Positions 18,982-28,406 of a DNA stretch of 64,000 nt are shown in pieces. A program made the translations under genes and the position numbers. Positions within the stretch are counted from its first letter, which is position 1. The number at the start of each line of letters is the position of its first letter. Below the pieces are notes generated by a model. It ran no database searches. It was not told where the DNA came from and worked only from the letters and a program-made list of their open reading frames with translations. The stretch lies in NCBI RefSeq assembly GCF_015694425.1, contig NZ_JADQDN010000004.1, forward strand, positions 186,001-250,000, read 5' to 3'. Source of the stretch: Microvirga terrestris. Lineage in GTDB: Bacteria; Pseudomonadota; Alphaproteobacteria; Rhizobiales; Beijerinckiaceae.

Positions 18982-20433
18982 CTATGAGTCGACAGGCAGA
19001 GCGGACGGCAGATCCGCCTCCAAGGCCAAGACCTTCCCAGGATTCAGGATGTTTTGGGGGTCGAGCGTTCTTTTCAGGGTCCGCATCAGGGCAAGGGCCA
19101 CCGGGTCCTTGTAGAGCAAGAGCTCGTCGCGCTTGATGAGGCCCACCCCATGCTCGGCAGAGATCGAGCCGTTCATGCCATGCACGATGTCGTGGACGAT
19201 GCGGTTGAATCGCTCCCACTGGGCGAGGAACGCGGCCTTCTCCATGGCGACGGGCTGGCTCAGGTTGAAGTGGATGTTGCCATCGCCGAAATGCCCGAAG
19301 GCGCAGACCCGCACGCCGGGCAGCGCCTCCTCGCAGGCTCGGGTGGCCGTGACGATGAAGTCCGCCACCCTCGACACGGGCACGGCAACATCGTGCTTGA
19401 TCGATCCGCCCTCAAGCCTCTGCACATTGGACAGACTCTCGCGCAGATGCCAGAGCGCGTCGCCCTGGGCCTCGCTCGCGGCGATGACGGCATCCTCGAT
19501 AGTGCCGATCTCCAGGGCCTCACCCAGAACAGCCTCGGCACGCTCGCGCAGGTCGATCGCGGGATCCGGTGATGACAGCTCGATCAGGGCATAGGCCTCG
19601 TGCTCGCCTGACAGCGGAGGAACGGCCCCGGCCGCATGTTTGAGGACGATCTCCAGCGCAAAGCGCGGCATGAACTCGAAAGCCGTGAGCTGATCGCCCG
19701 TGCGCCGGCGCAGGCGGTCGAAGAGGTCGAGCGCCGCATGGGGCGATGCGCAGCCAACGAGCGCCACCGTCCGGCTCTTCGGCCCCGGAAACAGCTTCAG
19801 CACTGCCGCCGTGACGATGCCGAGCGTTCCCTCCGACCCGACGAAGAGATTCTTCAGGTCGTAGCCCATGTTGTCCTTGCGCAGGCCTTTGAGCCCGTTC
19901 CAGATGCGCCCGTCGGCCAGCACGACCTCGAGCCCGAGCACGAGATCACGGGTGTTGCCGTAGCGCAGTACGTTCACGCCGCCCGCATTGGTGGCGATGT
20001 TGCCGCCGATCCGGCAAGAGCCTTCGGAGGCAAGCGACAGGGGAAACAGGCAATCCGCCCGCTCGGCCTCGTCCTGCACTGCCCTGAGGATGCAGCCGGC
20101 CTCGACCGTGATGGTGGCGTTGAACGGGTCGACCTCGCGGATGCGGTCGAGGCGCGCAAGCGACAGAACAATGCCATTGTGCGGCACGCCCCCGCCGACC
20201 AGCCCCGTATTGCCGCCTTGAGGCACGATGGCGATGCCCGCCTTCGCACATTCGCGCACAACGAGGGCTACCTCCTTCGTGCTGCCGGGACGGACGACCG
20301 CCAGGGCGGTGCCGCGATAGAGCGTCCGCTCCTCGACGAGATAGCTCTCCATGGAAGCGGCATCGCGGATGACATGCTGGCCGCCCAGGCGCGTGGACAG
20401 GATGTCCAGAAATTCGGATCGGGTTTCGGTCAT
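18982..20433 (-). CDS. FAD-linked D-2-hydroxyacid dehydrogenase (D-2-hydroxyglutarate type)
   Basis: 483-aa flavoprotein of the VAO/PCMH family (FAD_binding_4 plus FAD-oxidase_C). The FAD-binding half contains VPQGGNTGLVGGGVPHNGIV and GGNIATNAGGVNVLRYGNTRD, then GLRKDNMGYDLKNLFVGSEG. The C-terminal half has the metal-site-like FGHFGDGNIHFN and ends SAEHGVGLIKRDEL. This layout matches D-2-hydroxyglutarate dehydrogenase and GlcD/D-lactate dehydrogenases; the first is favoured. Upstream on the same strand as an ABC ATPase and the L-2-hydroxyglutarate-oxidase-like gene, so both stereoisomers could be oxidised by this cluster. Start set at MTETRSEF; a GTG four codons earlier (20443-20445) is also possible. 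Confidence 0.87.
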   Translation of the reverse strand: MTETRSEFLDILSTRLGGQHVIRDAASMESYLVEERTLYRGTALAVVRPGSTKEVALVVRECAKAGIAIVPQGGNTGLVGGGVPHNGIVLSLARLDRIREVDPFNATITVEAGCILRAVQDEAERADCLFPLSLASEGSCRIGGNIATNAGGVNVLRYGNTRDLVLGLEVVLADGRIWNGLKGLRKDNMGYDLKNLFVGSEGTLGIVTAAVLKLFPGPKSRTVALVGCASPHAALDLFDRLRRRTGDQLTAFEFMPRFALEIVLKHAAGAVPPLSGEHEAYALIELSSPDPAIDLRERAEAVLGEALEIGTIEDAVIAASEAQGDALWHLRESLSNVQRLEGGSIKHDVAVPVSRVADFIVTATRACEEALPGVRVCAFGHFGDGNIHFNLSQPVAMEKAAFLAQWERFNRIVHDIVHGMNGSISAEHGVGLIKRDELLLYKDPVALALMRTLKRTLDPQNILNPGKVLALEADLPSALPVDS

Positions 20434-20448
20434 CGGGTGCACCACATG

Positions 20449-20472
20449 AAAAAGGCGGCCGCTGGCCGCCTT
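20449..20472 (-). terminator. Intrinsic terminator of pckA
   Basis: Stem AAGGCGGCC (20452-20460) and GGCCGCCTT (20464-20472) with a 3-nt loop. On the minus strand the stem is followed by TTTCATG, so the stem's last T residues plus three more make a short U-tract. Positioned 31 bp past the pckA stop and 15 bp before the next gene's start. Confidence 0.75.
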
Positions 20473-20503
20473 CTACACGATTTCAGGGAAGAGATAACTT
20501 CTC

Positions 20504-22114
20504 TCAGGCCGCAATCGAGGTCTGCGGCCCTGCGGAGCGCACATCGGAATCCACGTGCCCCTCGAAGCGCTTGAAGTTCTCGTTGAACATGTCGATCAGG
20601 CGCTTGGCCGTTTCGGCGAACTCCGCCTTGTTCTGCCAGGTCTTGACCGGGTACAGGATGTGCGGCTCGACGCCTGGCACGGAGGTCGGAACGGCGAAGC
20701 CGAAATACGGGTCGCGGCGGAAATCGGCGCGGGAGAGCGAACCATCCAAAGCTGCGGTGAGCAGGCGGCGGGTGACGCGGATCGGCATGCGCCGGCCCAC
20801 CCCGTACTTGCCGCCGGTCCAGCCCGTATTGACGAGCCAGCAATCCACATGGTGCTTGGCGATCAGATCGCGCAGCAGATTGCCGTAGACGGACGGGTGG
20901 CGCGGCATGAACGGCGCGCCGAAGCAGGTGGAGAAGGTGGCCTCCGGATCCTTCACGCCCTTCTCCGTGCCGGCCACTTTCGCCGTGTAGCCCGAGAGGA
21001 AGTGATACATGGCCTCGGCCGGCGTGAGCTTGGCGATCGGGGGCAGCACGCCGAACGCATCGCAGGTGAGCATCACGATGTTCTTCGGAATGCCCGCGCG
21101 GCCGGTCGCGCTCGCGTTCGGGATGAAGTCGAGCGGATAGGCGCAGCGCGTGTTCTCCGTGCGCGACGCATCGTCGAAGTCGGGGATCCGCGTCGTTGGG
21201 TCGACGATCACGTTCTCCAGCACCGTGCCGAAGCGCTCGGTGGTCGCGAAGATCTCGGGCTCAGCCTCGCGGGAGAGGCGGATGGTCTTGGCGTAGCAGC
21301 CGCCCTCGAAGTTGAACACGCCGTTCGGGGCCCAGCCGTGCTCGTCATCGCCGAGCAGGATGCGGTTCGGATCGTTGGATAGCGTGGTCTTGCCGGTGCC
21401 GGAGAGCCCGAAGAACACCGCCACATCACCTTCCTTGCCCACATTGGCGGAGCAGTGCATGGGCATGACGTTCTGCGAGGGCAGCACGTAGTTGAGATAG
21501 GTGAAGACCGACTTCTTCATCTCGCCCGCATAGGACGTGCCGCCGATGAGCACGATCTTGCGCTTGAAGTCGCAGGCGATCACCGTCTCCGTGCGGCAGC
21601 CGTGACGGGCCGGATCGGCCTTGAAGGACGGCAGGTCGATGATGGTGAGGCCCGGCACGTAATCGGCGAGCTCGCCCTGCTCGGGACGGATCAGGAGATT
21701 GCGGATGAAGAGCGAGTGCCAGGCGAATTCCGTGAAAACCCGCGCCTTGACCCGGTAGCTTGGGTCGGCGCCGCCGTAGAGGTCCTGCGCGAACAGCTCC
21801 TTGCCCTCGGCATGAGCGAGGAAATCGGCGAGCAGGGTGTCGAAATGGCCCGGGGTGATGGAGCCGTTGTTGTCCCACCAGACGGTGCTTTCCGTGGCGT
21901 CGTCGCGCACCACGAACTTATCCTTGGGCGACCGGCCCGTATGGACGCCGGTTTCGGCCAGGAGCGCGCCGCCCTTCACGAGCTTGGTCTCAGCCCGGGT
22001 CAGGGACTGCTCGTAGAGTGCGGGCGCCTCGAGATTCCAGTAGACCCGTTTGAGATTGCGGAGGCCAAAGACCTCAGCGCCCTGCGCGCTGTTGAAGACG
22101 CCGATATTTTCCAC
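20504..22114 (-). CDS. pckA: Phosphoenolpyruvate carboxykinase (ATP)
   Basis: 536-aa enzyme converting oxaloacetate and ATP to phosphoenolpyruvate, the entry step of gluconeogenesis. Family signatures: [15 protein letters not shown] near the N-terminus, the kinase-1 P-loop [13 protein letters not shown] (around residue 240), the metal-binding [20 protein letters not shown] and [13 protein letters not shown] near the C-terminus. Full-length for the ATP-dependent class. Monocistronic, with its own terminator. It is divergent from chvI-chvG; in rhizobia pckA lies next to chvI, so the arrangement is conserved and some studies connect this system with central-carbon control. Confidence 0.97.
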   Translation of the reverse strand: MENIGVFNSAQGAEVFGLRNLKRVYWNLEAPALYEQSLTRAETKLVKGGALLAETGVHTGRSPKDKFVVRDDATESTVWWDNNGSITPGHFDTLLADFLAHAEGKELFAQDLYGGADPSYRVKARVFTEFAWHSLFIRNLLIRPEQGELADYVPGLTIIDLPSFKADPARHGCRTETVIACDFKRKIVLIGGTSYAGEMKKSVFTYLNYVLPSQNVMPMHCSANVGKEGDVAVFFGLSGTGKTTLSNDPNRILLGDDEHGWAPNGVFNFEGGCYAKTIRLSREAEPEIFATTERFGTVLENVIVDPTTRIPDFDDASRTENTRCAYPLDFIPNASATGRAGIPKNIVMLTCDAFGVLPPIAKLTPAEAMYHFLSGYTAKVAGTEKGVKDPEATFSTCFGAPFMPRHPSVYGNLLRDLIAKHHVDCWLVNTGWTGGKYGVGRRMPIRVTRRLLTAALDGSLSRADFRRDPYFGFAVPTSVPGVEPHILYPVKTWQNKAEFAETAKRLIDMFNENFKRFEGHVDSDVRSAGPQTSIAA

Positions 22115-22643
22115 GGAAGATGTCTCCTGATTGCCAGTCGCCGCGCAGCCGGATGTGCCGCCGTCCGATGGCCGTCACATGGGATGGCTCAAACAATGCG
22201 GCGAAAACTTTGCCGCCTCGCTTGAACATAGAACCTTCTTTAGGTCAGCTGACGAGACCGTCAACTCAAGCCGTTTCATCGCATTCTATTTTTGCCAGAA
22301 CCAGACGCCTGACAGCCCCATTTTCAAGGATTCTCGAGCTTTTAGGGAGTTCTTTCGTATGATTGACAGACTGCCCAAGCGGAAACGTGGGCTTTCCCAA
22401 GCCTCAAGGCAGCGCTCCGCACTGAGGCACCGGGTAAAACTGTGCGATCTGTAATGTGCCGTTCATCCACGGTTGAAGCGGCGATCCTTAGACCCCACTA
22501 TGAAGACTGCCCCTGGTCCACACCCAGGGGAAAACCATATTTATGCCACGAGAAAGGCGCAGTTGGGGACGTTTTAGGGCCTTCTGCGTTGTCATACGAG
22601 GCAAAAAGCGGACATTCGTCCGTGCCAAGCTAAGGAAGAGTTC
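22115..22643. other. Divergent pckA/chvI intergenic region
   Basis: 529 bp without a supported gene. It must hold promoters for pckA (minus) and chvI (plus). A 10-bp palindrome GTCAGCTGAC lies at 22244-22253, followed closely by a CGTCAACTC half-site-like stretch. The middle part (about 22255-22360) is less GC-rich than the genes. No sigma70-like pair is convincing and no RNA gene is recognised. Short open frames here lack coding character. Confidence 0.5.
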
Positions 22644-23342
22644 ATGCCAACGATCGCCCTTGTCGATGACGATCGCAACATCCTGACCTCTGTTTCCATC
22701 GCCCTCGAGGCGGAGGGCTACCGCATCCAGACCTATACCGATGGGGCGTCCGCCCTGGACGGGCTCAAGCACGCGCCGCCGGATCTGGCCATCTTCGACA
22801 TCAAGATGCCGCGCATGGACGGCATGGAGCTGCTGCGCCGCCTGCGGCAGAAATCCGACCTTCCCGTGATCTTCCTGACCTCGAAGGATGAAGAGATCGA
22901 CGAGTTGTTCGGCCTCAAGATGGGCGCCGACGACTTCATCCGCAAACCCTTCTCCCAGCGTCTGCTGGTCGAGCGCGTGAAGGCGGTGCTGCGCCGCTTC
23001 GCTCCCAAGGACCAGAGCGCCCCCAAGGAAGCCGATCCGAAGGCCCTGGAGCGCGGGCAACTCAAGATGGATCCGGAGCGCCACGCCTGCACCTGGAAGA
23101 ACGAGCCGGTCACCCTGACCGTGACCGAGTTCCTGATCCTGCAGGCGCTCGCCACGCGTCCCGGGGTGGTGAAAAGCCGCAATGCGCTCATGGATGCGGC
23201 CTATGACGATCAGGTCTATGTGGACGACAGGACCATCGACAGCCACATCAAGCGCCTGCGCAAGAAGTTCAAGTCGGTTGACCAGAGTTTCGAAATGATC
23301 GAGACCCTCTACGGCGTGGGCTACCGCTTCAAGGAAGCCTGA
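22644..23342 (+). CDS. chvI: Response regulator ChvI
   Basis: 232-aa OmpR/PhoB-type regulator. The receiver domain (1-120) has the acidic pocket DDD at residues 8-10, the phosphoacceptor Asp52 in [10 protein letters not shown], Thr in FLTSKDEE, and Lys in IRKPFS. The C-terminal winged-helix DNA-binding domain (about 135-230) ends [16 protein letters not shown] and GVGYRF. Paired with the ChvG kinase 74 nt downstream, it controls envelope, acid and host-associated responses in Rhizobiales. AGGAAGAG lies 4 nt before the ATG. Strong call from both sequence and the conserved ChvI-ChvG-HprK order. Confidence 0.95.
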   Translation: MPTIALVDDDRNILTSVSIALEAEGYRIQTYTDGASALDGLKHAPPDLAIFDIKMPRMDGMELLRRLRQKSDLPVIFLTSKDEEIDELFGLKMGADDFIRKPFSQRLLVERVKAVLRRFAPKDQSAPKEADPKALERGQLKMDPERHACTWKNEPVTLTVTEFLILQALATRPGVVKSRNALMDAAYDDQVYVDDRTIDSHIKRLRKKFKSVDQSFEMIETLYGVGYRFKEA

Positions 23343-23416
23343 CGCTGAAAGCGCGAGCAACCTGGAAAGACGGCATGATCCGGTTCATCCCATCGGGTTG
23401 TGCCTAAACGAGTGGC

Positions 23417-25270
23417 ATGAAGGCTGACCCCATCCACGTCGAGGCGGGTTTCGACGATCCGCCTGCTCCACAGAGCACCCTAGAACGGCTGAAGCAGTTC
23501 GGCCGCATGCTCGTGCAGCGTGCCTCGTCCAGCCTGACGCGCCGGATCGTGGTGCTCAACTTGGCCGGGCTCGTGGCCCTTCTCGTTGGCTTCCTCTATC
23601 TCAATCAGTTCCGTGAGGGTCTCATCGAGGCCCGGGTGCAGAGCCTGCTCACCCAGGGTGAGATCATCGCCGGCGCCATTGCCGGCTCCGCCACGGTGGA
23701 GACCAACACCATCACCATTGATCCGGACCAACTGCTGCAGATGCAGGCCGGAGAAACGGAGCGCTTCAACGACGAATCGCTCTCGTCCCTCGAATTCTCC
23801 ATCAACCCGGAACGCGTCGCGCCTCTCCTGAGGCGCTTGGTGACGCCAACCAAGACCCGCGCCCGCATCTTCGACCGCGAGGGCATGCTCCTGCTCGATT
23901 CCCGGTCGTTCTACTCCCGCGGCGACATCCTGCGCATGGACCTTCCTCCGGTGGCCACCGTGGAGGACACGATGACCGTCATGGAGCGCACCTGGAACAG
24001 CATCCGCAAGATGTTCCGGCGCACCAAACGGCCGGTGCAGGAAGAAGCTGGACCGGTGAACGGCAAGTCCTTGGCCGAAGTGCAGCAGGCCTATGCAGGC
24101 CAGCAGGCGAGCGAGGTGCGCGTCAACGCTCGCGGCGAAACCATCGTGTCGGTAGCCGTGCCGATCCAGCGCTTCCGCACCGTGCAAGGCGCTCTCCTGC
24201 TCTCGACCCAGGAAGGCGACATCGACGCCATCATCGCGTCCGAACGCTTCGCCCTGCTCCAGGTCTTCCTGGTGGCCGCAATCGTGATGATCGTGCTGTC
24301 GCTGTTCCTCGCCGGCGCGATCGCCGGCCCGGTCCGGCGCCTGGCGGAGGCCGCGGAACGGGTGCGGTGGGGCACGAAATCACGTCAGGAGATCCCCGAC
24401 TTTACCGCCCGCGCCGACGAGATCGGCCACCTGTCCGGTGCCCTGCGCGACATGACCAAGGCCCTCTACAACCGCATCGATGCCATCGAGAGCTTCGCGG
24501 CGGACGTGGCGCATGAGCTGAAAAATCCCCTGACCTCCCTGCGCAGCGCAGTGGAGACTCTGCCGCTTGCCCGCAGCGACGATTCCCGCGAACGGCTTTT
24601 GTCGATCATCCAGCATGACGTGAAGCGCCTCGACCGGCTGATCAGCGACATCTCGGATGCTTCACGCCTCGATGCGGAACTCGCCCGCGCCGATGCGGAG
24701 CCCGTGGACATGACGCGCCTGCTCGAGGCTGTGGTGTCGGTTTCCAATGAGCGCCGCCAGGAGCACGATGCGCTCATCACGCTGAATATCGAGAACGCGG
24801 CCAAAAATCGCGATGCCTTCCTGGTGCTCGGCCACGACAGCCGCCTCGGCCAAGTGTTCAACAACCTGCTCGACAATGCCCGCTCCTTCTCCCCACCCGA
24901 CGAGACCGTCAGGGTCTCCATGCGCCGGCGCCGGAACGATGTGGAGATCCTGGTGGAGGACGGCGGGCCCGGCATTGAGCCCGATGCGCTCGACCGCATC
25001 TTCGAGCGTTTCTACACCGACCGGCCCGAGCAGGGCTTCGGCCAGAACTCGGGACTTGGCTTGTCCATCTCCCGCCAGATCATAGAAGCGCACCGGGGCA
25101 CGATCCGGGCCGAGAACCGGCTTGGGCCGCCCGATGAGAGCGGAGAGCCCCGGCGTCTCGGCGCCCGCTTCGTCATCCGCCTTCCCGTGGAGGGCGGCAG
25201 GGCCAGGAGGGACCAGGGAAAGAAGGACAAGGATCGCGACAGACGCGCGGCAGAGAAGGCCGGACCGTGA
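23417..25270 (+). CDS. chvG: Sensor histidine kinase ChvG
   Basis: 617-aa inner-membrane kinase. A cytoplasmic N-terminus is followed by TM1 (about 42-62, IVVLNLAGLVALLVGFLYL), a large periplasmic sensor region (about 63-275), TM2 (about 278-300), a HAMP linker and a HisKA domain with the H-box AADVAHELKNPLTSL (His366). The catalytic ATPase domain has N-box VFNNLLDNARSF, G1 DGGPGIEP and G2 GLGLSISRQI. It ends with a long basic tail (RRDQGKKDKDRDRR). Partner of ChvI; in rhizobia the periplasmic protein ExoR restrains it. Its TGA overlaps the HprK GTG start, so the two are translationally coupled. Confidence 0.95.
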   Translation: MKADPIHVEAGFDDPPAPQSTLERLKQFGRMLVQRASSSLTRRIVVLNLAGLVALLVGFLYLNQFREGLIEARVQSLLTQGEIIAGAIAGSATVETNTITIDPDQLLQMQAGETERFNDESLSSLEFSINPERVAPLLRRLVTPTKTRARIFDREGMLLLDSRSFYSRGDILRMDLPPVATVEDTMTVMERTWNSIRKMFRRTKRPVQEEAGPVNGKSLAEVQQAYAGQQASEVRVNARGETIVSVAVPIQRFRTVQGALLLSTQEGDIDAIIASERFALLQVFLVAAIVMIVLSLFLAGAIAGPVRRLAEAAERVRWGTKSRQEIPDFTARADEIGHLSGALRDMTKALYNRIDAIESFAADVAHELKNPLTSLRSAVETLPLARSDDSRERLLSIIQHDVKRLDRLISDISDASRLDAELARADAEPVDMTRLLEAVVSVSNERRQEHDALITLNIENAAKNRDAFLVLGHDSRLGQVFNNLLDNARSFSPPDETVRVSMRRRRNDVEILVEDGGPGIEPDALDRIFERFYTDRPEQGFGQNSGLGLSISRQIIEAHRGTIRAENRLGPPDESGEPRRLGARFVIRLPVEGGRARRDQGKKDKDRDRRAAEKAGP

Positions 25271-25722
25271 GCGATCCTCAGATCATCCATGCGGGCTGCG
25301 TGCTCATCGGGGAAGCCGGCCTCCTGATCCGGGGCGCGTCGGGCTCCGGCAAGTCGACGCTGGCCCGCGAAGTGGTGTCCCGGGCTCTCCAGACGGGCCG
25401 TTTCGGGCGCCTCGTCAGCGATGACCGGACCAGGATCGAAGCGCGGCATGGCCGGCTCGTCGCCGAGCCGGTCGAGCCGCTCAACGGGTGCATCGAGGTG
25501 TTCGGCCTCGGGATCGTCCGGCAGTCCCATGAGCCTGCGGCCGTCATTCGCCTCGTGATCGACCTCTGCGAAAGCCTGGCCCGCTACCCGGGCGAGCAGG
25601 ACGGGCAGGTCACCCTCTGCGGCGTCATGGTCCCTCGCATTCGGATGCAGGCCGGAGCAGTCTCGGTGGACATTGCTGTGGCCTGCCTGAGTGGTGTTTG
25701 CGACACGGTCGTGACACTGTGA
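25267..25722 (+). CDS. hprK: Short-form HPr kinase/phosphorylase
   Basis: 151-aa alphaproteobacterial HprK, about half the length of the Gram-positive enzyme because the N-terminal domain is missing and only the catalytic core remains. The P-loop is GASGSGKS (residues 23-30), and the conserved SDDRT follows. It should phosphorylate HPr on the regulatory serine, linking PTS state to metabolism. Starts with GTG overlapping the chvG stop (GTGA). Next come the EIIA and HPr genes, its substrate chain. Truncation is normal for this class and not a sign of decay. Confidence 0.92.
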   Translation: MSDPQIIHAGCVLIGEAGLLIRGASGSGKSTLAREVVSRALQTGRFGRLVSDDRTRIEARHGRLVAEPVEPLNGCIEVFGLGIVRQSHEPAAVIRLVIDLCESLARYPGEQDGQVTLCGVMVPRIRMQAGAVSVDIAVACLSGVCDTVVTL

Positions 25723-25810
25723 TGAACTTTTGCTCTCATTGCTCTTGCGCTTGGCTTCGCGGTGCACAAAATAGCGGCTCCGCTCTCGGAGCGTTCGGAC
25801 CTGTAACATT

Positions 25811-26212
25811 ATGATTGGAATGGTGCTCGTCACCCACGGGCAGCTCGCGACCGAATTCAAGGCGGCGCTTGAGCATGTGGTGGGGCCTCAAGAGCAGCTT
25901 GAAACGATCACGATCGGCCCTGATGACGATATGGAGACACGGCGCAAGGACATCATGGATGCCGTGTGCCGAGTCAATTCGGGCCAGGGGGTTGTGGTTT
26001 TGACGGACATGTTCGGAGGCACCCCCTCCAATCTGGCCCTGTCCTGCATGAATGGCGGCTCCGTCGAGGTGGTGGCCGGCATCAACCTGCCCATGCTCAT
26101 CAAGCTTGCCAGCGTGCGCGACGAGGAACCCCTGACCGACGCGGTATCCCATGCCCAGGAAGCGGGGCGCAAATATATCAACATCGCCTCGCGCGTCCTC
26201 TCGGGAAAGTAA
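25811..26212 (+). CDS. PTS system mannose-family EIIA component
   Basis: 133-aa cytoplasmic phosphocarrier (EIIA-Man fold, often called PtsM/ManX or EIIA-Man in Rhizobiales). The active His is His9 in MVLVTHGQLA, and the conserved LTDMFGGTPSNLAL is present. No EIIB, EIIC or EIID genes are near, so the protein is likely regulatory rather than transporting sugar. It receives phosphate from HPr, encoded 5 nt downstream. An 88-nt gap with a small hairpin (25777-25792) separates it from hprK. Part of the conserved ChvI-ChvG-HprK-EIIA-HPr block. Confidence 0.93.
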   Translation: MIGMVLVTHGQLATEFKAALEHVVGPQEQLETITIGPDDDMETRRKDIMDAVCRVNSGQGVVVLTDMFGGTPSNLALSCMNGGSVEVVAGINLPMLIKLASVRDEEPLTDAVSHAQEAGRKYINIASRVLSGK

Positions 26213-26217
26213 CCAGC

Positions 26218-26538
26218 ATGGACCGGCTCAGCGATGAGGATTGCCCCCCTGCTCTTGTGCCTGACGGGGCCGAGGTCCGTGAACTGCCCATCATCAACCG
26301 CCGCGGCCTGCACGCCCGCGCTTCGGCCAAATTCGTCCAGACCGTCGAGCGCTTCGACGCCGACGTGACCGTCACCCGCTGCGGCGAGACCGTGGGCGGA
26401 CGCTCCATCATGGGCCTGCTCACCCTCGCGGCCGCCCAGGGCACCACGATCACGGTCATGGCGAAGGGAGCGGATGCGCCGGCCTGCCTGCAGGCTATCG
26501 ACGACCTCCTCGCCAACAGGTTCGGCGAAGACGAGTGA
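26218..26538 (+). CDS. HPr phosphocarrier protein (nitrogen-type PTS)
   Basis: 106-aa HPr with an N-terminal extension of about 17 residues. The phosphorylated His is His32 in [15 protein letters not shown]; the HprK target is Ser63 in [13 protein letters not shown], the spacing of 31 residues equal to His15-Ser46 of classical HPr. It passes phosphate between EI-Ntr (not in this window) and EIIA proteins, and Ser phosphorylation by the linked HprK would modulate that. ATG at 26218 begins 6 nt after the EIIA stop. Both phosphorylation sites being intact supports a working regulatory loop. Confidence 0.93.
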   Translation: MDRLSDEDCPPALVPDGAEVRELPIINRRGLHARASAKFVQTVERFDADVTVTRCGETVGGRSIMGLLTLAAAQGTTITVMAKGADAPACLQAIDDLLANRFGEDE

Positions 26539-26549
26539 ACTCAGAAAAC

Positions 26550-26569
26550 ATATAAAGACATCTTTATAT
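26550..26569. promoter_or_regulatory. Inverted-repeat operator upstream of ahcY
   Basis: ATATAAAGA-CA-TCTTTATAT, perfect 9-bp arms and 2-nt centre, 76 bp before the ahcY start and 11 bp after the HPr stop. Size and AT-rich symmetry suit an ArsR-type winged-helix dimer. SahR-type ArsR regulators of Proteobacteria control S-adenosylhomocysteine and methionine genes and are plausible binders; that link is inferred. A TTGATT hexamer directly downstream may be part of the promoter. Confidence 0.7.
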
Positions 26570-26644
26570 CTTGATTGCCTCTGCCGCGGCTCTCTGGTAG
26601 AGACGGCGCCAATTCACCCGGAACTGCGCAGAAGAGAGGCCGTC

Positions 26645-28045
<1,401 letters not shown>

Positions 28046-28070
28046 TCGGCCTGACCCTCATGAAGATCGA

Positions 28071-28095
28071 AAGCCCGGCTCTGCCGGGCTTTTTT
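28071..28095 (+). terminator. Intrinsic terminator of ahcY
   Basis: Stem AAGCCCGGC (28071-28079) and GCCGGGCTT (28083-28091) with a 3-nt loop, followed by TTTTT then C. Lies 25 bp after the stop codon. The remaining gap to divL (28096-28406) holds no gene; its one clear motif is a CtrA box. Confidence 0.88.
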
Positions 28096-28198
28096 CTTGG
28101 CCCGACTTTCGCCGAATCGACAACCTGTCGCACCGGCATGTGTGTGACCGGATTGCAATATGGTTCGACGAATTGCGCACAGGTTCTCCAAAGGAAGT

Positions 28199-28214
28199 TT
28201 AAGCCGGTGTTAAC
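28199..28214 (+). promoter_or_regulatory. CtrA-type binding box upstream of divL
   Basis: TTAA-gccggtg-TTAAC matches exactly the TTAA-N7-TTAAC consensus of the cell-cycle regulator CtrA known from Caulobacter and Rhizobiales. It lies 193 bp before the divL start in an otherwise empty gap. The match is seen directly; binding and regulation are inferred. A chance match is possible but TTAA words are rare in this GC-rich sequence. Confidence 0.6.
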
Positions 28215-28406
28215 CCTCTTCCTGGCGGAGTCAGGGGTGGTCTAGAGTGAACACGAATCGACCGGCTGTGCTTCGGCATCGAACCTGCGCCGGCAGTTCC
28301 GTTCATGCGTAGACGGTTGACCTCTGCGGCGTCGAAAGGCGCGGCCGGGGATTGATCCAACTTGGCCTGATAGTCGGGCCGCCAACACGGGAAGGGCAGC
28401 AACGGC

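Noticed and set aside
26539-26644. Possible SAH or SAM riboswitch before ahcY
   Set aside because: The gap is short and its only clear structure is the symmetric 20-bp DNA repeat; no conserved riboswitch core could be recognised.
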